NCBI RefSeq assembly: GCF_002196855.1
Contig: NZ_NIPW01000028.1
Coordinates: 62,001-126,000, forward strand
DNA length: 64,000 bases
From: Haematobacter genomosp. 1
Lineage (GTDB): Bacteria; Pseudomonadota; Alphaproteobacteria; Rhodobacterales; Rhodobacteraceae
Direction: 5' to 3'
The notes under the pieces were generated by a model that was not told the origin of the DNA, made no database searches, and worked only from the letters and a program-made list of their open reading frames with translations. The translations under genes and the position numbers were made by a program. Of the stretch, positions 46,684 through 59,327 are shown in pieces (positions within the stretch are counted from its first letter, which is position 1; each line of letters starts with the position of its first letter).

Positions 46684-46836
46684 ATGACAGTCGCCGCCGA
46701 AACGCGCAGGGCGGCAACCGCTTGGCCTCTTCCTCTCACCGATGAGATGCCGCGCACAAAGGTTGAGACGGCGGCGCTCGTGGCCAATCTCATTCCTCCG
46801 CTGCTGAACGAGCCCGCCATCGACATGCAGCAATAA
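46684..46836 (+). CDS. possible small protein, unknown
   Basis: A 50-codon frame starts at ATG 46684 and ends with a TAA at 46834-46836. Its second half (LPLTDEMPRTKVETAALVANL then IPPLLNEPAIDMQQ) looks protein-like rather than random. There is no good ribosome site and no family match I know; an upstream stop in the same frame lies near 46634. Weak call, given because 46441-46976 is otherwise without a gene. Confidence 0.25.
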   Translation: MTVAAETRRAATAWPLPLTDEMPRTKVETAALVANLIPPLLNEPAIDMQQ

Positions 46837-46847
46837 CGCCGCTTGAC

Positions 46848-46874
46848 GTTCCCGGCCTGTGCAGGCCCGGGAAC
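46848..46874. terminator. terminator-like hairpin between serS and proA
   Basis: GTTCCCGGCCTG pairs with CAGGCCCGGGAAC around a 2-base loop with one bulge. No T-run on either strand. It lies about 100 bases past the proA stop on the minus strand. Confidence 0.4.
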
Positions 46875-46976
46875 CTCCCGCCTATGGGACCCGGCTTATC
46901 GGAGCACCGCCGCCGCGCAGAGCCGGAGGCGGCGCGTAGCTCGGGAAACGCCGCCGCGTCAGCGGCGTCCGCCGGA

Positions 46977-48245
46977 TCAGGGGCGAAGGGTGCCGTTGCC
47001 CTCGACCAGATACTTGAAGCTCGTCAGCTGCTCCGCGCCCACAGGGCCGCGCGCATGCATCTTGCCCGTGGCGATGCCGATCTCGCCCCCCATGCCGAAC
47101 TCACCGCCATCCGCGAACTGGGTGGATGCGTTGCGCATCAGGATCGCACTGTCGAGCCGCGTCGCGAACCGCTCCCATGCCGCATCATTCGCCGTGACGA
47201 TCGCATCGGTGTGCTGAGAGCCGTAACGGCGGATATGCGCGATCGCGCCATCCACACCGTCCACCAGCTTTGCCGCGATCACCATGTCGAGAAACTCCTT
47301 GCCGAAGTCCTCGGCGGTGGCCCTCACCGTTCCGGGGATGTCGGCCAGCTCACCTTCTGCCCGGACTTCGACCCCGGCCTTCACCAGATCCTCGATCATC
47401 GGTGCGCCGTGGCGCGCATGAAACTGCCGGTCGATCAGCAGGCATTCCGCCGCGCCGCAGATGCCCGTCCGGCGGGTCTTGGCGTTGAGCACGATCCCGC
47501 GGGCCATCTTCACATCCGCCTCCGCGTCCACATAGACGTGGCAGATGCCCTCCAGATGCGCAAAGACCGGCACCCGTGCCTCCCGCTGCACAAGGCCGAC
47601 GAGGCCCTTCCCGCCACGGGGAACGATCACGTCTATCCATTCGATCGCATGGAGCATTTCCGTCACCACCGCGCGATCGCGGGTCGGCACAAGCTGGATC
47701 GCCGCTTCCGGCAGGCCTGCCTGGCGCAGCCCCTCCACCATGCAGGCATGGATCGCGCGGGAGGAGTTCAGGCTCTCCGACCCGCCCCGCAGGATCACCG
47801 CATTGCCCGCCTTCAGACACAGCGCGCCTGCGTCGGCGGTGACGTTGGGGCGGCTTTCGTAGATCACGCCCACGACGCCCAGCGGCGTCCGCACCCTGCG
47901 GATATGCAGCCCGGAGGGGCGATCCCATTCGGAGATCACCTCCCCCACGGGATCCTTCTGCTCGGCCACGGCGCGAAGCCCGTCGGCAATGCCGCCGATC
48001 CGCGCCTCGTCCAGCGTCAGCCGGTCGATCATGGCGGGGCTGAGGTCGCGAGACCCCGCTTCGCGCAAATCCTCCGCATTGGCGCGCAGTATCCCCTCAC
48101 GCTTCCGCCAGACCGCTTCTGCGGCGGCGAGCAGAGCTGCCCGCTTGCTCTCCGCTGGCGCGAAGGCAAGCTCCGCAGCCGCCGAACGAGCAGCCCGTCC
48201 GAGGTCTGTCATGAGGTTCTTCGCGGAAGTGGTCGCAATATCCAT
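46977..48245 (-). CDS. proA: glutamate-5-semialdehyde dehydrogenase (gamma-glutamyl phosphate reductase)
   Basis: The protein has 422 residues of the aldehyde dehydrogenase superfamily. ProA marks are [50 protein letters not shown], and the catalytic cysteine region [15 protein letters not shown]. It reduces gamma-glutamyl phosphate in proline synthesis. It follows proB on the same strand after 125 bases; the pathway pair supports the call. Confidence 0.97.
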   Translation of the reverse strand: MDIATTSAKNLMTDLGRAARSAAAELAFAPAESKRAALLAAAEAVWRKREGILRANAEDLREAGSRDLSPAMIDRLTLDEARIGGIADGLRAVAEQKDPVGEVISEWDRPSGLHIRRVRTPLGVVGVIYESRPNVTADAGALCLKAGNAVILRGGSESLNSSRAIHACMVEGLRQAGLPEAAIQLVPTRDRAVVTEMLHAIEWIDVIVPRGGKGLVGLVQREARVPVFAHLEGICHVYVDAEADVKMARGIVLNAKTRRTGICGAAECLLIDRQFHARHGAPMIEDLVKAGVEVRAEGELADIPGTVRATAEDFGKEFLDMVIAAKLVDGVDGAIAHIRRYGSQHTDAIVTANDAAWERFATRLDSAILMRNASTQFADGGEFGMGGEIGIATGKMHARGPVGAEQLTSFKYLVEGNGTLRP

Positions 48246-48370
48246 GGCTCTGGCCCTCTGCTGAGGCTTTGGAGATAGGCGAGTCCCGGGGGTTTTGCCA
48301 CCCGGATCCCGCTGGAAAACCCGCGCGCTGCCGTCAGCAGGCCAGCGCGCCCCCGAGGACCGTCACAGCG

Positions 48371-50617
<2,247 letters not shown>

Positions 50618-50638
50618 GAAGCTGCGCTGACGCGCGTA

Positions 50639-51205
50639 TCAGGTCATCGGGCGGAGATAGGTCCAGGTGGGCACATTGCTCCCCCGGGCGATGGAATAGG
50701 CTTCGGCATCGCCGAGATACCGGAACCCGGCGTTGGTCAGCACACGGGCGGAGATGGGATTGTCCTGAAAGGCCTCGGCAAAAAGCGTGCGCGACTTGTG
50801 CGGGTTCGCGCCAAGCAGAGCGGCCATCGCCTCGGATGCGAAACCCGCATTCCAGAACGCGGGCGCCACCCAATAGCCGACTTCCGACTGGTTGTTGTCG
50901 ATGTGGGTGAGGCTGATCACGCCCAGAAGCTCGGCCAGTCCCTGCTCCGAGCCATCAAGCGCCCAGACATCCTCCACCCGCTTGGGCGATTCAGCGCGCG
51001 CGATATAGGCCTCCGTCATGCCGGGCGGCAAGGGATGGGGGATGGCGCGGGTGCCTTCGGCCACGCGCCGGTCGCCGGAGTAGAGCGAAAGAAGCCCCGC
51101 GTCGGATTTTCGCAGCGGACGCAGCACGAGCCGCTCCGCCCGAATCACGGGCTGAGGCTCCACCGGCGTAACCGCGCTTCCATCCAGGATCGCATTGACA
51201 CTCAT
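50639..51205 (-). CDS. GNAT-family N-acetyltransferase (RimJ/RimL-like)
   Basis: The protein has 188 residues. The GNAT pattern is visible: IRAERLVLRPLRKSDAGLL, ELLGVISLTHIDNNQSEVGYWVAPAFWNAGFASEAMAALL (strand 4 and acetyl-CoA loop) and DNPISARVLTNAGFRYLGDAE. These resemble the group that acetylates protein N-termini or small amines. The gene is inserted between rpmA and obgE, an arrangement seen in Rhodobacterales. Substrate unknown. Confidence 0.88.
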   Translation of the reverse strand: MSVNAILDGSAVTPVEPQPVIRAERLVLRPLRKSDAGLLSLYSGDRRVAEGTRAIPHPLPPGMTEAYIARAESPKRVEDVWALDGSEQGLAELLGVISLTHIDNNQSEVGYWVAPAFWNAGFASEAMAALLGANPHKSRTLFAEAFQDNPISARVLTNAGFRYLGDAEAYSIARGSNVPTWTYLRPMT

Positions 51206-51363
51206 TCCAACCCTCCAATTCCCTTCCGGGCGTCACCCGGTCAAAAAGATCTGTATCCCGAAGGCTTTGCGGCAAGACACATTCTTGCCATGAGCCCAGC
51301 GGAAAATTGTCGCATCCTGCACGCCGGGCTCCCCCTGCCCTTGCAGCGCCGCCGGAAGCGGAA

Positions 51364-51391
51364 GGGGGGCCGGCTTTTACGCCGACCCCCC
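51364..51391 (-). terminator. terminator after rpmA
   Basis: GGGGGGCCGGC-TTTTAC-GCCGACCCCCC, 28 bases past the rpmA stop on the minus strand; stable stem, short T-run. Confidence 0.65.
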
Positions 51392-51419
51392 GCTTACATC
51401 CGAAATGTAAAGGTTCGGC

Positions 51420-51689
51420 TTATTCGGCGGCCTCCACCGCGGGGCGCACCGAAATGAACGTGCGGCCCTTGAGGCCCTTCTTGAACTCCACGCGGCCTTC
51501 GGTCAGCGCAAAGATCGTATGGTCACGGCCCATGCCGACATTGTCGCCCGGCCACCAGGTGGTGCCGCGCTGACGCACGATGATGTTGCCCGGAATGACC
51601 GCCTGGCCACCATAGAGCTTCACGCCGAGACGACGGCCCGCGGAGTCGCGGCCGTTGCGGGACGAACCGCCTGCCTTCTTGTGTGCCAT
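51420..51689 (-). CDS. rpmA: 50S ribosomal protein L27
   Basis: The protein has 89 residues. The start [20 protein letters not shown] and [20 protein letters not shown] are the standard L27 sequence. The N-terminus reaches the peptidyl-transferase centre; there is no leader to cleave. Directly downstream of rplU (11-base gap). Confidence 0.98.
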   Translation of the reverse strand: MAHKKAGGSSRNGRDSAGRRLGVKLYGGQAVIPGNIIVRQRGTTWWPGDNVGMGRDHTIFALTEGRVEFKKGLKGRTFISVRPAVEAAE

Positions 51690-51700
51690 CTGCTCTCTCC

Positions 51701-52081
51701 TTATTCCGCGGCGACGGGCTGTTTGGTGCCCGAGCCGATCGCGGCCTTGACGCCGCTCGCGTCAGCGCCGGAGGCCAGAATGTCCGTCACGCGGACGAGC
51801 GTCAGTTGCTGACGGTGCCCACGGGTACGCTGCGAGGAGTGCTTCCGGCGGCGTTTGACGAAGTGGATCACCTTGTCGCCCTTGATCTGGTCGATCACTT
51901 CCGCCTGCACGGCAGCACCGGCGACGAAGGGCGCACCGAGGGTCAGGCTGTCGCCACCCACGGCCAGAATATCGTTGAACTGGACTTTCTCACCGGCTTC
52001 TGCCGCAAGCTTTTCCACGCGCAGAACGTCACCCGCCTGCACCTTGTACTGCTTGCCACCGGTCTTCAGGACCGCAAACAT
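51701..52081 (-). CDS. rplU: 50S ribosomal protein L21
   Basis: The protein is 126 residues from ATG 52081 ([20 protein letters not shown]). The motif [25 protein letters not shown] is typical, and an Ala-rich tail of about 25 residues extends beyond the core domain, as in other Rhodobacterales. First gene of rplU-rpmA, with a promoter predicted at 52219-52247. Confidence 0.97.
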   Translation of the reverse strand: MFAVLKTGGKQYKVQAGDVLRVEKLAAEAGEKVQFNDILAVGGDSLTLGAPFVAGAAVQAEVIDQIKGDKVIHFVKRRRKHSSQRTRGHRQQLTLVRVTDILASGADASGVKAAIGSGTKQPVAAE

Positions 52082-52218
52082 GGTCTTCCCTTTCTCAACC
52101 GCGTCTTTCGGTCCCGATACCCGGCGTTCACGCGGCAATCGCCGCACCTCGGACAGCGCGCCCCCTTCGGGACGACATAGAATTACCCGGAACGGAGAGA
52201 TTCCCCGCCGGAGGCAGT

Positions 52219-52247
52219 CCTATAGCGAGCGTCGGACGACAAGTAAA
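52219..52247 (-). promoter_or_regulatory. candidate sigma-70 promoter of rplU-rpmA
   Basis: TTTACT and TATAGG are spaced 17 bases on the minus strand, 140-165 bases upstream of rplU, just past the stop of the DUF2059 gene. Confidence 0.5.
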
Positions 52248-52249
52248 GC

Positions 52250-53116
52250 CTAGAGATCCTGCCCGGACAGGAAGCGCGCGGCATTTCGGCCAAGATCGTG
52301 GGAGAGCCCTTCGAACAGCCCGTCATAGGCTGCGAAAAGCGCGCGGTTGAGCCCCTGCCCCGCCGGAGTGAGGGTGAAGGCCGTGTAGTGCTCCAGTTCC
52401 GCATCCGTCAAGGGCTGGTAGGCCATGAGCAGATAGGAATAGAGCCAGTCCTCCGTCTCCTGCCGCACATCGTCTGCCTGAGAGGTGACATCCTTCAGGA
52501 TGTCCTCCTGGCTCAAGGGAGATCCGAAGGCGCGCCCTTCGTTCAGCCCGGCGTAGAAAGCGATATTCGCGTTCAGCGCCCCTACCACATTGGCCTCCGT
52601 GAGATCATTCGCCTCCACGAAGCGGTCGATCAGGGCCACGCGCGGATCTTCCTGTGCGATCATCTCCTCGGCCCGGTCGCGGCTGGCATCCTCCACCGCC
52701 TCGTCGAGCTGCGCAACGCGCGCCTCATTCTCGAGCATGACCACCTTCTGGCCAAGAGCGCCGGCGAAGAACATCTGCGCCGCCTGACGATCGGGAGCAC
52801 CCATCCGCAGGAACGCAGGAGCGAACCCCGCTAGAAAATCCTGCTTGAGCCGCTCGGGCGCGTAGATGGACGCGACAAGTTCCGCCCATCGGTTGCCACC
52901 GCGTCCGGGGAACAAGTCCTCCTCGATGGAAGCCCCATAGGCCAGCCCCTCTCGCCGCAGGGTGTCGAGCGTCTCATCGATATGGAGTGCTTCCAGAAGA
53001 AGTGTCACCTCCGCCCGGGATGTCGCAATCGGCGCTCCCTCCGCCCGAACAGGCGTCACCGTCTCCGCCGGGAACGCCAGCACGAGAGACAAGACAAGGA
53101 TGGAAAAGCGATACAT
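52250..53116 (-). CDS. exported DUF2059-domain protein
   Basis: The protein has 288 residues with an N-terminal signal peptide (MYRFSILVLSLVLAFPAETVTPVRAEG). The body is helical and contains two regions of the DUF2059 type, around KQDFLAGFAPAFLRMGAPDRQAAQMFFAG and LLMAYQPLTDAELEHYTAFTLTPAGQGLNRALFAAYDGLFEG. The second has the 'LT-aEl--y--F--T--G' pattern. No enzyme motif is seen; it is probably periplasmic with unknown function. It lies between tRNA-Ser and rplU. Confidence 0.85.
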   Translation of the reverse strand: MYRFSILVLSLVLAFPAETVTPVRAEGAPIATSRAEVTLLLEALHIDETLDTLRREGLAYGASIEEDLFPGRGGNRWAELVASIYAPERLKQDFLAGFAPAFLRMGAPDRQAAQMFFAGALGQKVVMLENEARVAQLDEAVEDASRDRAEEMIAQEDPRVALIDRFVEANDLTEANVVGALNANIAFYAGLNEGRAFGSPLSQEDILKDVTSQADDVRQETEDWLYSYLLMAYQPLTDAELEHYTAFTLTPAGQGLNRALFAAYDGLFEGLSHDLGRNAARFLSGQDL

Positions 53117-53217
53117 CCGGCGCTCCTCGATGGATATGCCGAGATCGACACCGCAAAACTCTATGCGCCCCTCCTCCGATTTCCAAGGCCAAGCGCTTGC
53201 CGCACGCGGAAAACCAC

Positions 53218-53246
53218 TTGCAGCCGCTGCATCAACCCTCTAATAG
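53218..53246 (+). promoter_or_regulatory. sigma-70 promoter of tRNA-Ser
   Basis: TTGCAG and TAATAG are spaced exactly 17 bases, ending 22 bases before the mature tRNA. Confidence 0.65.
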
Positions 53247-53268
53247 CGCCGCGACGACCCTCAAATGC

Positions 53269-53358
53269 GGAGAGGTGCCGGAGTGGTCGATCGGGGCGGT
53301 CTCGAAAACCGTTGAGCGTGCAAGCGTTCCGTGGGTTCGAATCCCACCCTCTCCGCCA
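53269..53358 (+). tRNA. tRNA-Ser (anticodon CGA)
   Basis: A 90-base gene with encoded CCA. Acceptor GGAGAGG pairs with CCTCTCC; the anticodon loop is CTCGAAA (CGA, reading UCG codons) closed by GCGGT/ACCGT. A long variable arm (GAGCGTGCAAGCGTTC) marks it as serine-type, and the T-loop GTTCGAATCCCAC is standard. Confidence 0.96.
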
Positions 53359-53552
53359 CTTATCCCCGACATTATTGAATTATCCCTCAGCAGGTGTCGT
53401 TCACCTGTCCTACGGATTCCGGTTGAATGCATTGGGACGCAGCAGGCTTCGGTTCGAACACATTCGGACGGTGGCCTGCGTCATATGGCATTACTGGGTT
53501 GCCCATGACGTCGACGCGCAAGCCGACGAATGACCCGCGATTCCCGCAGCGC

Positions 53553-53649
53553 CGCAAAGGCGCAAAGGCGCAAAGGCGCAAAGGCGCAAAGGCGCAAAGG
53601 CGCAAAGGCGCAAAGGCGCAAAGGCGCAAAGGCGCAAAGGCGCAAAGGC
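53553..53649 (+). repeat. octamer tandem repeat, about 12 copies of GGCGCAAA
   Basis: About 97 bases of uninterrupted 8-bp repeats lie between tRNA-Ser and groEL. It reads as a repeated basic peptide in every frame but sits in no credible gene. The flanks, 53359-53552 and 53650-53878, hold nothing I can assign. Confidence 0.95.
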
Positions 53650-53878
53650 AGGCACGATAGCGTCAGTCAGCGCAACATGAATATCAGCTTTTTCATGTGC
53701 TTAAGCTGAAGAAAATCGTCGTGGCTTCGCGCGCGAGGCGTTGGCGAGGCAGCATCCTCGCCGTTGTCGCCGCCCGTCCGGCTATCCGGTCATATGTCTC
53801 GGCATAGTGGCGCCGCGAGCTTTCCACGGTCTGATCATGGTTCGCGCTGCATCTGCACTGCACAACGCTTTCTCGTAA

Positions 53879-53908
53879 GGAAAAGGGGGCCACGAGGGCC
53901 CCCTTTCC
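53879..53908 (-). terminator. terminator of groESL
   Basis: GGAAAAGGGGGCC-ACGA-GGGCCCCCTTTCC, 24 bases past the groEL stop; on the minus strand the stem ends in CCCCCTTTTCCTTACG. Confidence 0.85.
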
Positions 53909-53931
53909 GTAGTAATGGCGCTAGGCCGGGA

Positions 53932-55901
<1,970 letters not shown>

Positions 55902-55935
55902 CTGAGAACTCCCTTGGGGTTCAGGTTATGCGACG

Positions 55936-55962
55936 TTAGCACTCCATTCAGGTGAGTGCCAA
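55936..55962 (-). promoter_or_regulatory. CIRCE operator (HrcA site) of groESL
   Basis: TTGGCACTC-N9-GAGTGCTAA on the minus strand, differing from the CIRCE consensus at one base. It lies directly downstream of the -10 box, so HrcA bound here would block groESL transcription. Confidence 0.95.
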
Positions 55963-55970
55963 CGACAGCC

Positions 55971-55999
55971 TAGGTAGGCAAGCGCTCCGCGCCTGTCAA
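55971..55999 (-). promoter_or_regulatory. sigma-70 promoter of groESL
   Basis: A perfect TTGACA, 17-base spacer, TACCTA. The transcription start would fall at the edge of the CIRCE element. Confidence 0.8.
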
Positions 56000-56045
56000 C
56001 GGTTTTGCCGCGTAAAAAATCGAACCATGGAACGTCGGAAGGGGG

Positions 56046-56063
56046 CCGACAGTTTTATGTCGG
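56046..56063 (+). promoter_or_regulatory. palindrome upstream of the NTF2-like gene
   Basis: CCGACA-GTTTTA-TGTCGG followed at once by ATATATAAAG, which could be a -10 region. It may be an operator for the gene at 56087. Confidence 0.4.
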
Positions 56064-56086
56064 ATATATAAAGAATGGAGGTGCAG

Positions 56087-56434
56087 ATGCCTGCCAACGG
56101 CATTTGGGAGCAGGAGGAAAGTCTCTGGATCGGGGGACGTCTCGCCTACATGAATCATATGGCGCCCGGCTGTCTCATGGCCTTTCCTGAATCGGGCCTC
56201 GTGCAGAACGACGCCATTCTGGAGGCGGTTGACAGCGCGCCGCGTTGGCGCTCCGTCAACATGACCGGACGGCGCCTGACGGAGAGCGATTCCGTCGTGG
56301 TGCTGGGCTATGTGGCGAGCGCGGAGCGCGGCGGGTCCAGCTATCGGGCGATCTGCACCTCGGTCTATCGGCGCGACCCTGAAGGCTGGCGTCTTGTTCA
56401 GCACCAGCAGACCCCGTTGCACACCGGGATCTGA
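56087..56434 (+). CDS. NTF2-like (SnoaL/DUF4440-type) small protein
   Basis: The protein has 115 residues. The cone-shaped fold is suggested by EESLWIGGRLAYMNHMAPGCLMAFPESGLVQNDAILEAV, then RWRSVNMTGRRL, VVVLGYVASAERGGSSYRAICTSVYRRDPEGWRLVQHQQTPL, which ends like DUF4440 proteins. GGAGGTGCAG precedes ATG 56087; an ATG at 56075 is less likely. No catalytic residues can be assigned. It is divergent from groESL. Confidence 0.75.
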   Translation: MPANGIWEQEESLWIGGRLAYMNHMAPGCLMAFPESGLVQNDAILEAVDSAPRWRSVNMTGRRLTESDSVVVLGYVASAERGGSSYRAICTSVYRRDPEGWRLVQHQQTPLHTGI

Positions 56435-56477
56435 CATTGCGATCTGACACTGCGCGCTCCCACACCGCGGCCAGGCC

Positions 56478-56506
56478 GTGACAAGGCCGAGCCCAACCCC
56501 TATAAC
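56478..56506 (+). promoter_or_regulatory. sigma-70 promoter of ppaC
   Basis: GTGACA and TATAAC are spaced 17 bases, 33 bases upstream of the start codon. Confidence 0.6.
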
Positions 56507-56538
56507 GCAGCCGACATTTCTTTCAGGACGGTTGCACC

Positions 56539-57456
56539 ATGATCCAGGTCCTCGGCCACAAGTCGCCCGACACAGATTCCACCGGCTCCCCTATCGTCTG
56601 GGCCTGGTATCTGACCGAAGTGAAAGGCACTCCCGCGGTGCCGAAGCTTCTCGGCGAACCCAATACGGAAGCGGCCTTCGTCCTCTCCCACTGGGGGATG
56701 GCCAAGCCGGAGATCATCTCGGAGCTGGAGCCGGGCGCAAAGGTTGTCATCGTCGATACGAACAACCCGCTCGAACTGCCCGAGTCGCTGCCCGGTGCCG
56801 ATGTCATCGCGATCATCGACCACCACCTGCTGACCGGCGGGATCAAGACCAAGACGCCGATCGACGTGACGATCCGTCCCCTCGCCTGCACCGCCACCGT
56901 GATGATCGACCTGATGGGCGAGGATGCGGCGAAAATGCCGGACGCGATCAAGGCGATGGCGCTCTCCTGCATCCTGTCGGACACGCTGGAGTTCCGCTCC
57001 CCCACCACGACGCCGCACGACAGGCAGGTGGCGGAGAAGCTCGCGGCCGATCTAGGCGTGTCCATCCCCGACTATGCAGCGCAGATGTTCGCGGCGAAGT
57101 CGGACGTTTCCGCCTTCTCCGATGCGGAGCTTCTGCGGATGGATTCGAAGGAATACGAGGTCGGCGGCAAGCAGTTCCGCGTGAGCGTGCTGGAGACCAC
57201 CGCTCCCCAGGTCGTCCTCGATCGCAAGGACAGCCTGATGGCCTCCATGCCGCAGGTCGCGACGGAGGATGGCGCGGATCAGGTGCTGCTCTTCATCGTG
57301 GATATCCTGCGCGAGGAAGCGACGCTGCTCGTGCCGAACGATCTGGTGAGGATCGTGGCCGAGAAGAGCTTCGGCGCAGCCGTCGCAGGCGATACTGTCG
57401 TCCTGCCCGGCGTGATGAGCCGAAAGAAGCAGATCATCCCGGTACTGAGCCTTTGA
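56539..57456 (+). CDS. ppaC: manganese-dependent inorganic pyrophosphatase (family II)
   Basis: The protein has 305 residues with DHH phosphoesterase metal ligands: His7, Asp11 and Asp13 in LGHKSPDTDSTGSP, Asp73 in VIVDTNNP, and the DHH motif at 94-96 (IIDHHLL). The DHHA2 domain follows from about residue 185, with the RK-containing end VMSRKKQIIPVL. It hydrolyses pyrophosphate from biosynthesis. The next gene begins 13 bases after the stop. Confidence 0.96.
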   Translation: MIQVLGHKSPDTDSTGSPIVWAWYLTEVKGTPAVPKLLGEPNTEAAFVLSHWGMAKPEIISELEPGAKVVIVDTNNPLELPESLPGADVIAIIDHHLLTGGIKTKTPIDVTIRPLACTATVMIDLMGEDAAKMPDAIKAMALSCILSDTLEFRSPTTTPHDRQVAEKLAADLGVSIPDYAAQMFAAKSDVSAFSDAELLRMDSKEYEVGGKQFRVSVLETTAPQVVLDRKDSLMASMPQVATEDGADQVLLFIVDILREEATLLVPNDLVRIVAEKSFGAAVAGDTVVLPGVMSRKKQIIPVLSL

Positions 57457-57469
57457 CCGGACGGCGCGC

Positions 57470-58354
57470 ATGACCCGCATCATCGAGCACATCGCAGAGG
57501 TTTCGGACGACTACGACGTCCTGTTCTGCGATCTTTGGGGCTGCGTCCATGACGGGGTGCGCGCCTTTCCCGCCGCGGTCGAGGCGCTGAAGACGTGGCG
57601 GGCGGAGGGGCGCCGGGTGATGATCCTGACGAATTCCCCCCGGCCCCGCCCTTCCGTCCGGCGGCAGCTCGGGCGGCTCGGCGTGCCGCCGGAATGCTAT
57701 GACGATATCACCACCTCCGGCGATGCGGCGCAGACCGCGATGATCGAAGGCGCCGTCGGCCGGAAGGTCTGGCACATCGGGGCGAAGGAGCATTCGAGTT
57801 TCTTCACGGAAATGGCCAAGGACACGGCAGCCGAAGCCGCCCTCCTGCCCCCCATCGAACTCGTTCCCGCAGAGGCTGCGGAAGGCATTGTCTGCACCGG
57901 CCCCTTCTTCGAGATGACGGAAACGCCCGCCGACTATGTCGAACGGTTCAAGCCGCTGGTGGAGCGTGGGGTGAAACTGCTCTGCGCCAATCCCGATATC
58001 GTCGTCGATCAGGGGGAACAGCGCATCTACTGCGCGGGCGCGCTTGCGGAGCTTTATGAGGATATGGGGGGCACGAGCCTCTACTTCGGCAAGCCCCATG
58101 CGCCGATCTATGACCTCGCCCGCCGCAGGCTCCATCAGATCGGCATTGCCGCAGGGCGCATTGCCGGTATCGGCGACGGTCCCGCGACGGATGTCAGGGG
58201 CGCGCTGGAAAACGGGATCGACGCGATCTTCGTCTCCGGCGGGCTGGCCGCCTGGGAAACCCGGACGGAGGAGCAGCCGGAACCGGAGGCGCTTGCAGCC
58301 TATCTCCGGGAAAAGGGGCTGGACCCGCAGTTCACCATCGGGCGCCTCCGTTAA
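57470..58354 (+). CDS. HAD-superfamily hydrolase, TIGR01459-type
   Basis: The protein has 294 residues. HAD motif I reads FCDLWGCVHDG (21-29), motif II ILTNSPRPR, and the C-terminal acidic motif IGDGPATDVRGALENGIDAIFVSGGL. The cap and spacing are those of the class IIA group (NagD-like) found in alphaproteobacteria, acting on small phosphate esters. Note Asp-Leu-Trp in motif I where most HAD enzymes have Asp-x-Asp; this is usual for the group. Lies between ppaC and ribF. Substrate unknown. Confidence 0.9.
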   Translation: MTRIIEHIAEVSDDYDVLFCDLWGCVHDGVRAFPAAVEALKTWRAEGRRVMILTNSPRPRPSVRRQLGRLGVPPECYDDITTSGDAAQTAMIEGAVGRKVWHIGAKEHSSFFTEMAKDTAAEAALLPPIELVPAEAAEGIVCTGPFFEMTETPADYVERFKPLVERGVKLLCANPDIVVDQGEQRIYCAGALAELYEDMGGTSLYFGKPHAPIYDLARRRLHQIGIAAGRIAGIGDGPATDVRGALENGIDAIFVSGGLAAWETRTEEQPEPEALAAYLREKGLDPQFTIGRLR

Positions 58355-58394
58355 GGCGCTTGCGGCGGCATTTGCGCGGGGATACGGGAAGGCC

Positions 58395-59327
58395 ATGCGG
58401 ATCATCCGGGATTACAGGACCGTCACTGACAGCGACCGGGGGGCCTCGGTCGCCATCGGCAATTTCGACGGCGTTCACTTGGGCCATCAGTCCGTGATCG
58501 ACATCGCGCGTGCGGCGGGAGGCCCGCTGGGCGTCATCACTTTCGAGCCGCATCCCCGCGAGTATTTCCAGCCGGATGCCCCGCCCTTCCGGCTGATGAA
58601 CGCCGAGGCGAAGGAAAACCGGCTCTCGCGGCTCGGCGTGGATATCCTCTATGAACTGCCCTTCGACGCCGCGCTGGCCGCCCTTTCGGCCGAGGATTTC
58701 GCGCGGCAGGTTCTGCACGAAGGACTGGGCATCCGTCATGCTGTCGTCGGCGCGGACTTTCACTTCGGCCATGACAGGGGCGGCGATGCGCGGCGGCTGG
58801 AGGAGCTGGGCCGGGAGATCGGCTTCGGCGTCACGGTGGCACCGCTCGTTTCGGACGAGGTGGAGGAGATCTCCTCCACCGCGATCCGCCGTGCCCTGAC
58901 CGAGGGCCGTCCCGGCGATGCCCGCCGGATGCTGGGACACTGGCATCGGATCGAGGGGGAAGTTCTGCACGGCGACGCCCGCGGGCGAGAGCTGGGCTTT
59001 CCGACCGCGAACATGTCCATCGCGGCCATCCACCCGCCGCGCTTCGGTGTTTACGCGGTGAAGGTGCGCGTCCTCAGCGGTCCTCATGCGGGGGACTACG
59101 GCGGTGCGGCCTCCATCGGAACGCGGCCGATGTTCGGCGAAAACACCCCGAATATCGAGACATTCATCTTCGATTTCTCCGGCAACCTTTATGGCGAGCA
59201 TCTGTCGGTCGCCCTGATCGAATGGCTGCGCCCGGAGATGAAGTTCGACAGCCTCGACACGCTCATCGCCCGGATGGATGCCGATTGCGCCCGTGCGCGG
59301 GACATTCTGGCCACCCTGCGCGCATGA
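58395..59327 (+). CDS. ribF: bifunctional riboflavin kinase / FAD synthetase
   Basis: The protein has 310 residues. The N-terminal FAD synthetase half has VAIGNFDGVHLGHQSVI (HxGH nucleotidyl-transfer motif), VVGADFHFGHDRGGD and EISSTAIRRALTEG. The C-terminal kinase half (from about 185) has GHWHRIEGEVLHGDARGRELGFPTANM and GAASIGTRPMFGE. It converts riboflavin to FMN and FAD. ATG 58395 begins the conserved domain with a GGGAAGG site. It overlaps the following acetyltransferase (ATGA). Confidence 0.97.
   Translation: MRIIRDYRTVTDSDRGASVAIGNFDGVHLGHQSVIDIARAAGGPLGVITFEPHPREYFQPDAPPFRLMNAEAKENRLSRLGVDILYELPFDAALAALSAEDFARQVLHEGLGIRHAVVGADFHFGHDRGGDARRLEELGREIGFGVTVAPLVSDEVEEISSTAIRRALTEGRPGDARRMLGHWHRIEGEVLHGDARGRELGFPTANMSIAAIHPPRFGVYAVKVRVLSGPHAGDYGGAASIGTRPMFGENTPNIETFIFDFSGNLYGEHLSVALIEWLRPEMKFDSLDTLIARMDADCARARDILATLRA

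Noticed and set aside
44995-46833. 612-codon open frame on the minus strand across serS
   Set aside because: Antisense to seryl-tRNA synthetase; only its first part, outside serS, overlaps the hydrophobic stretch noted as a possible remnant.
53269-53358. tRNA-Ser as an attachment site of an integrated element
   Set aside because: No integrase gene is present and I found no repeated copy of the tRNA 3-prime end within the window.
53553-53649. Octamer repeat as a CRISPR array
   Set aside because: The repeats are 8 bp with no spacers and no cas genes nearby.
53427-53660. 77-codon frame through the octamer repeat
   Set aside because: Most of its product is a repeat of KGAKAQRR forced by the DNA repeat, with no ribosome site.
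53693-53893. 66-codon minus-strand frame downstream of groEL
   Set aside because: It overlaps the groESL terminator, lacks a ribosome site and matches nothing I recognise.
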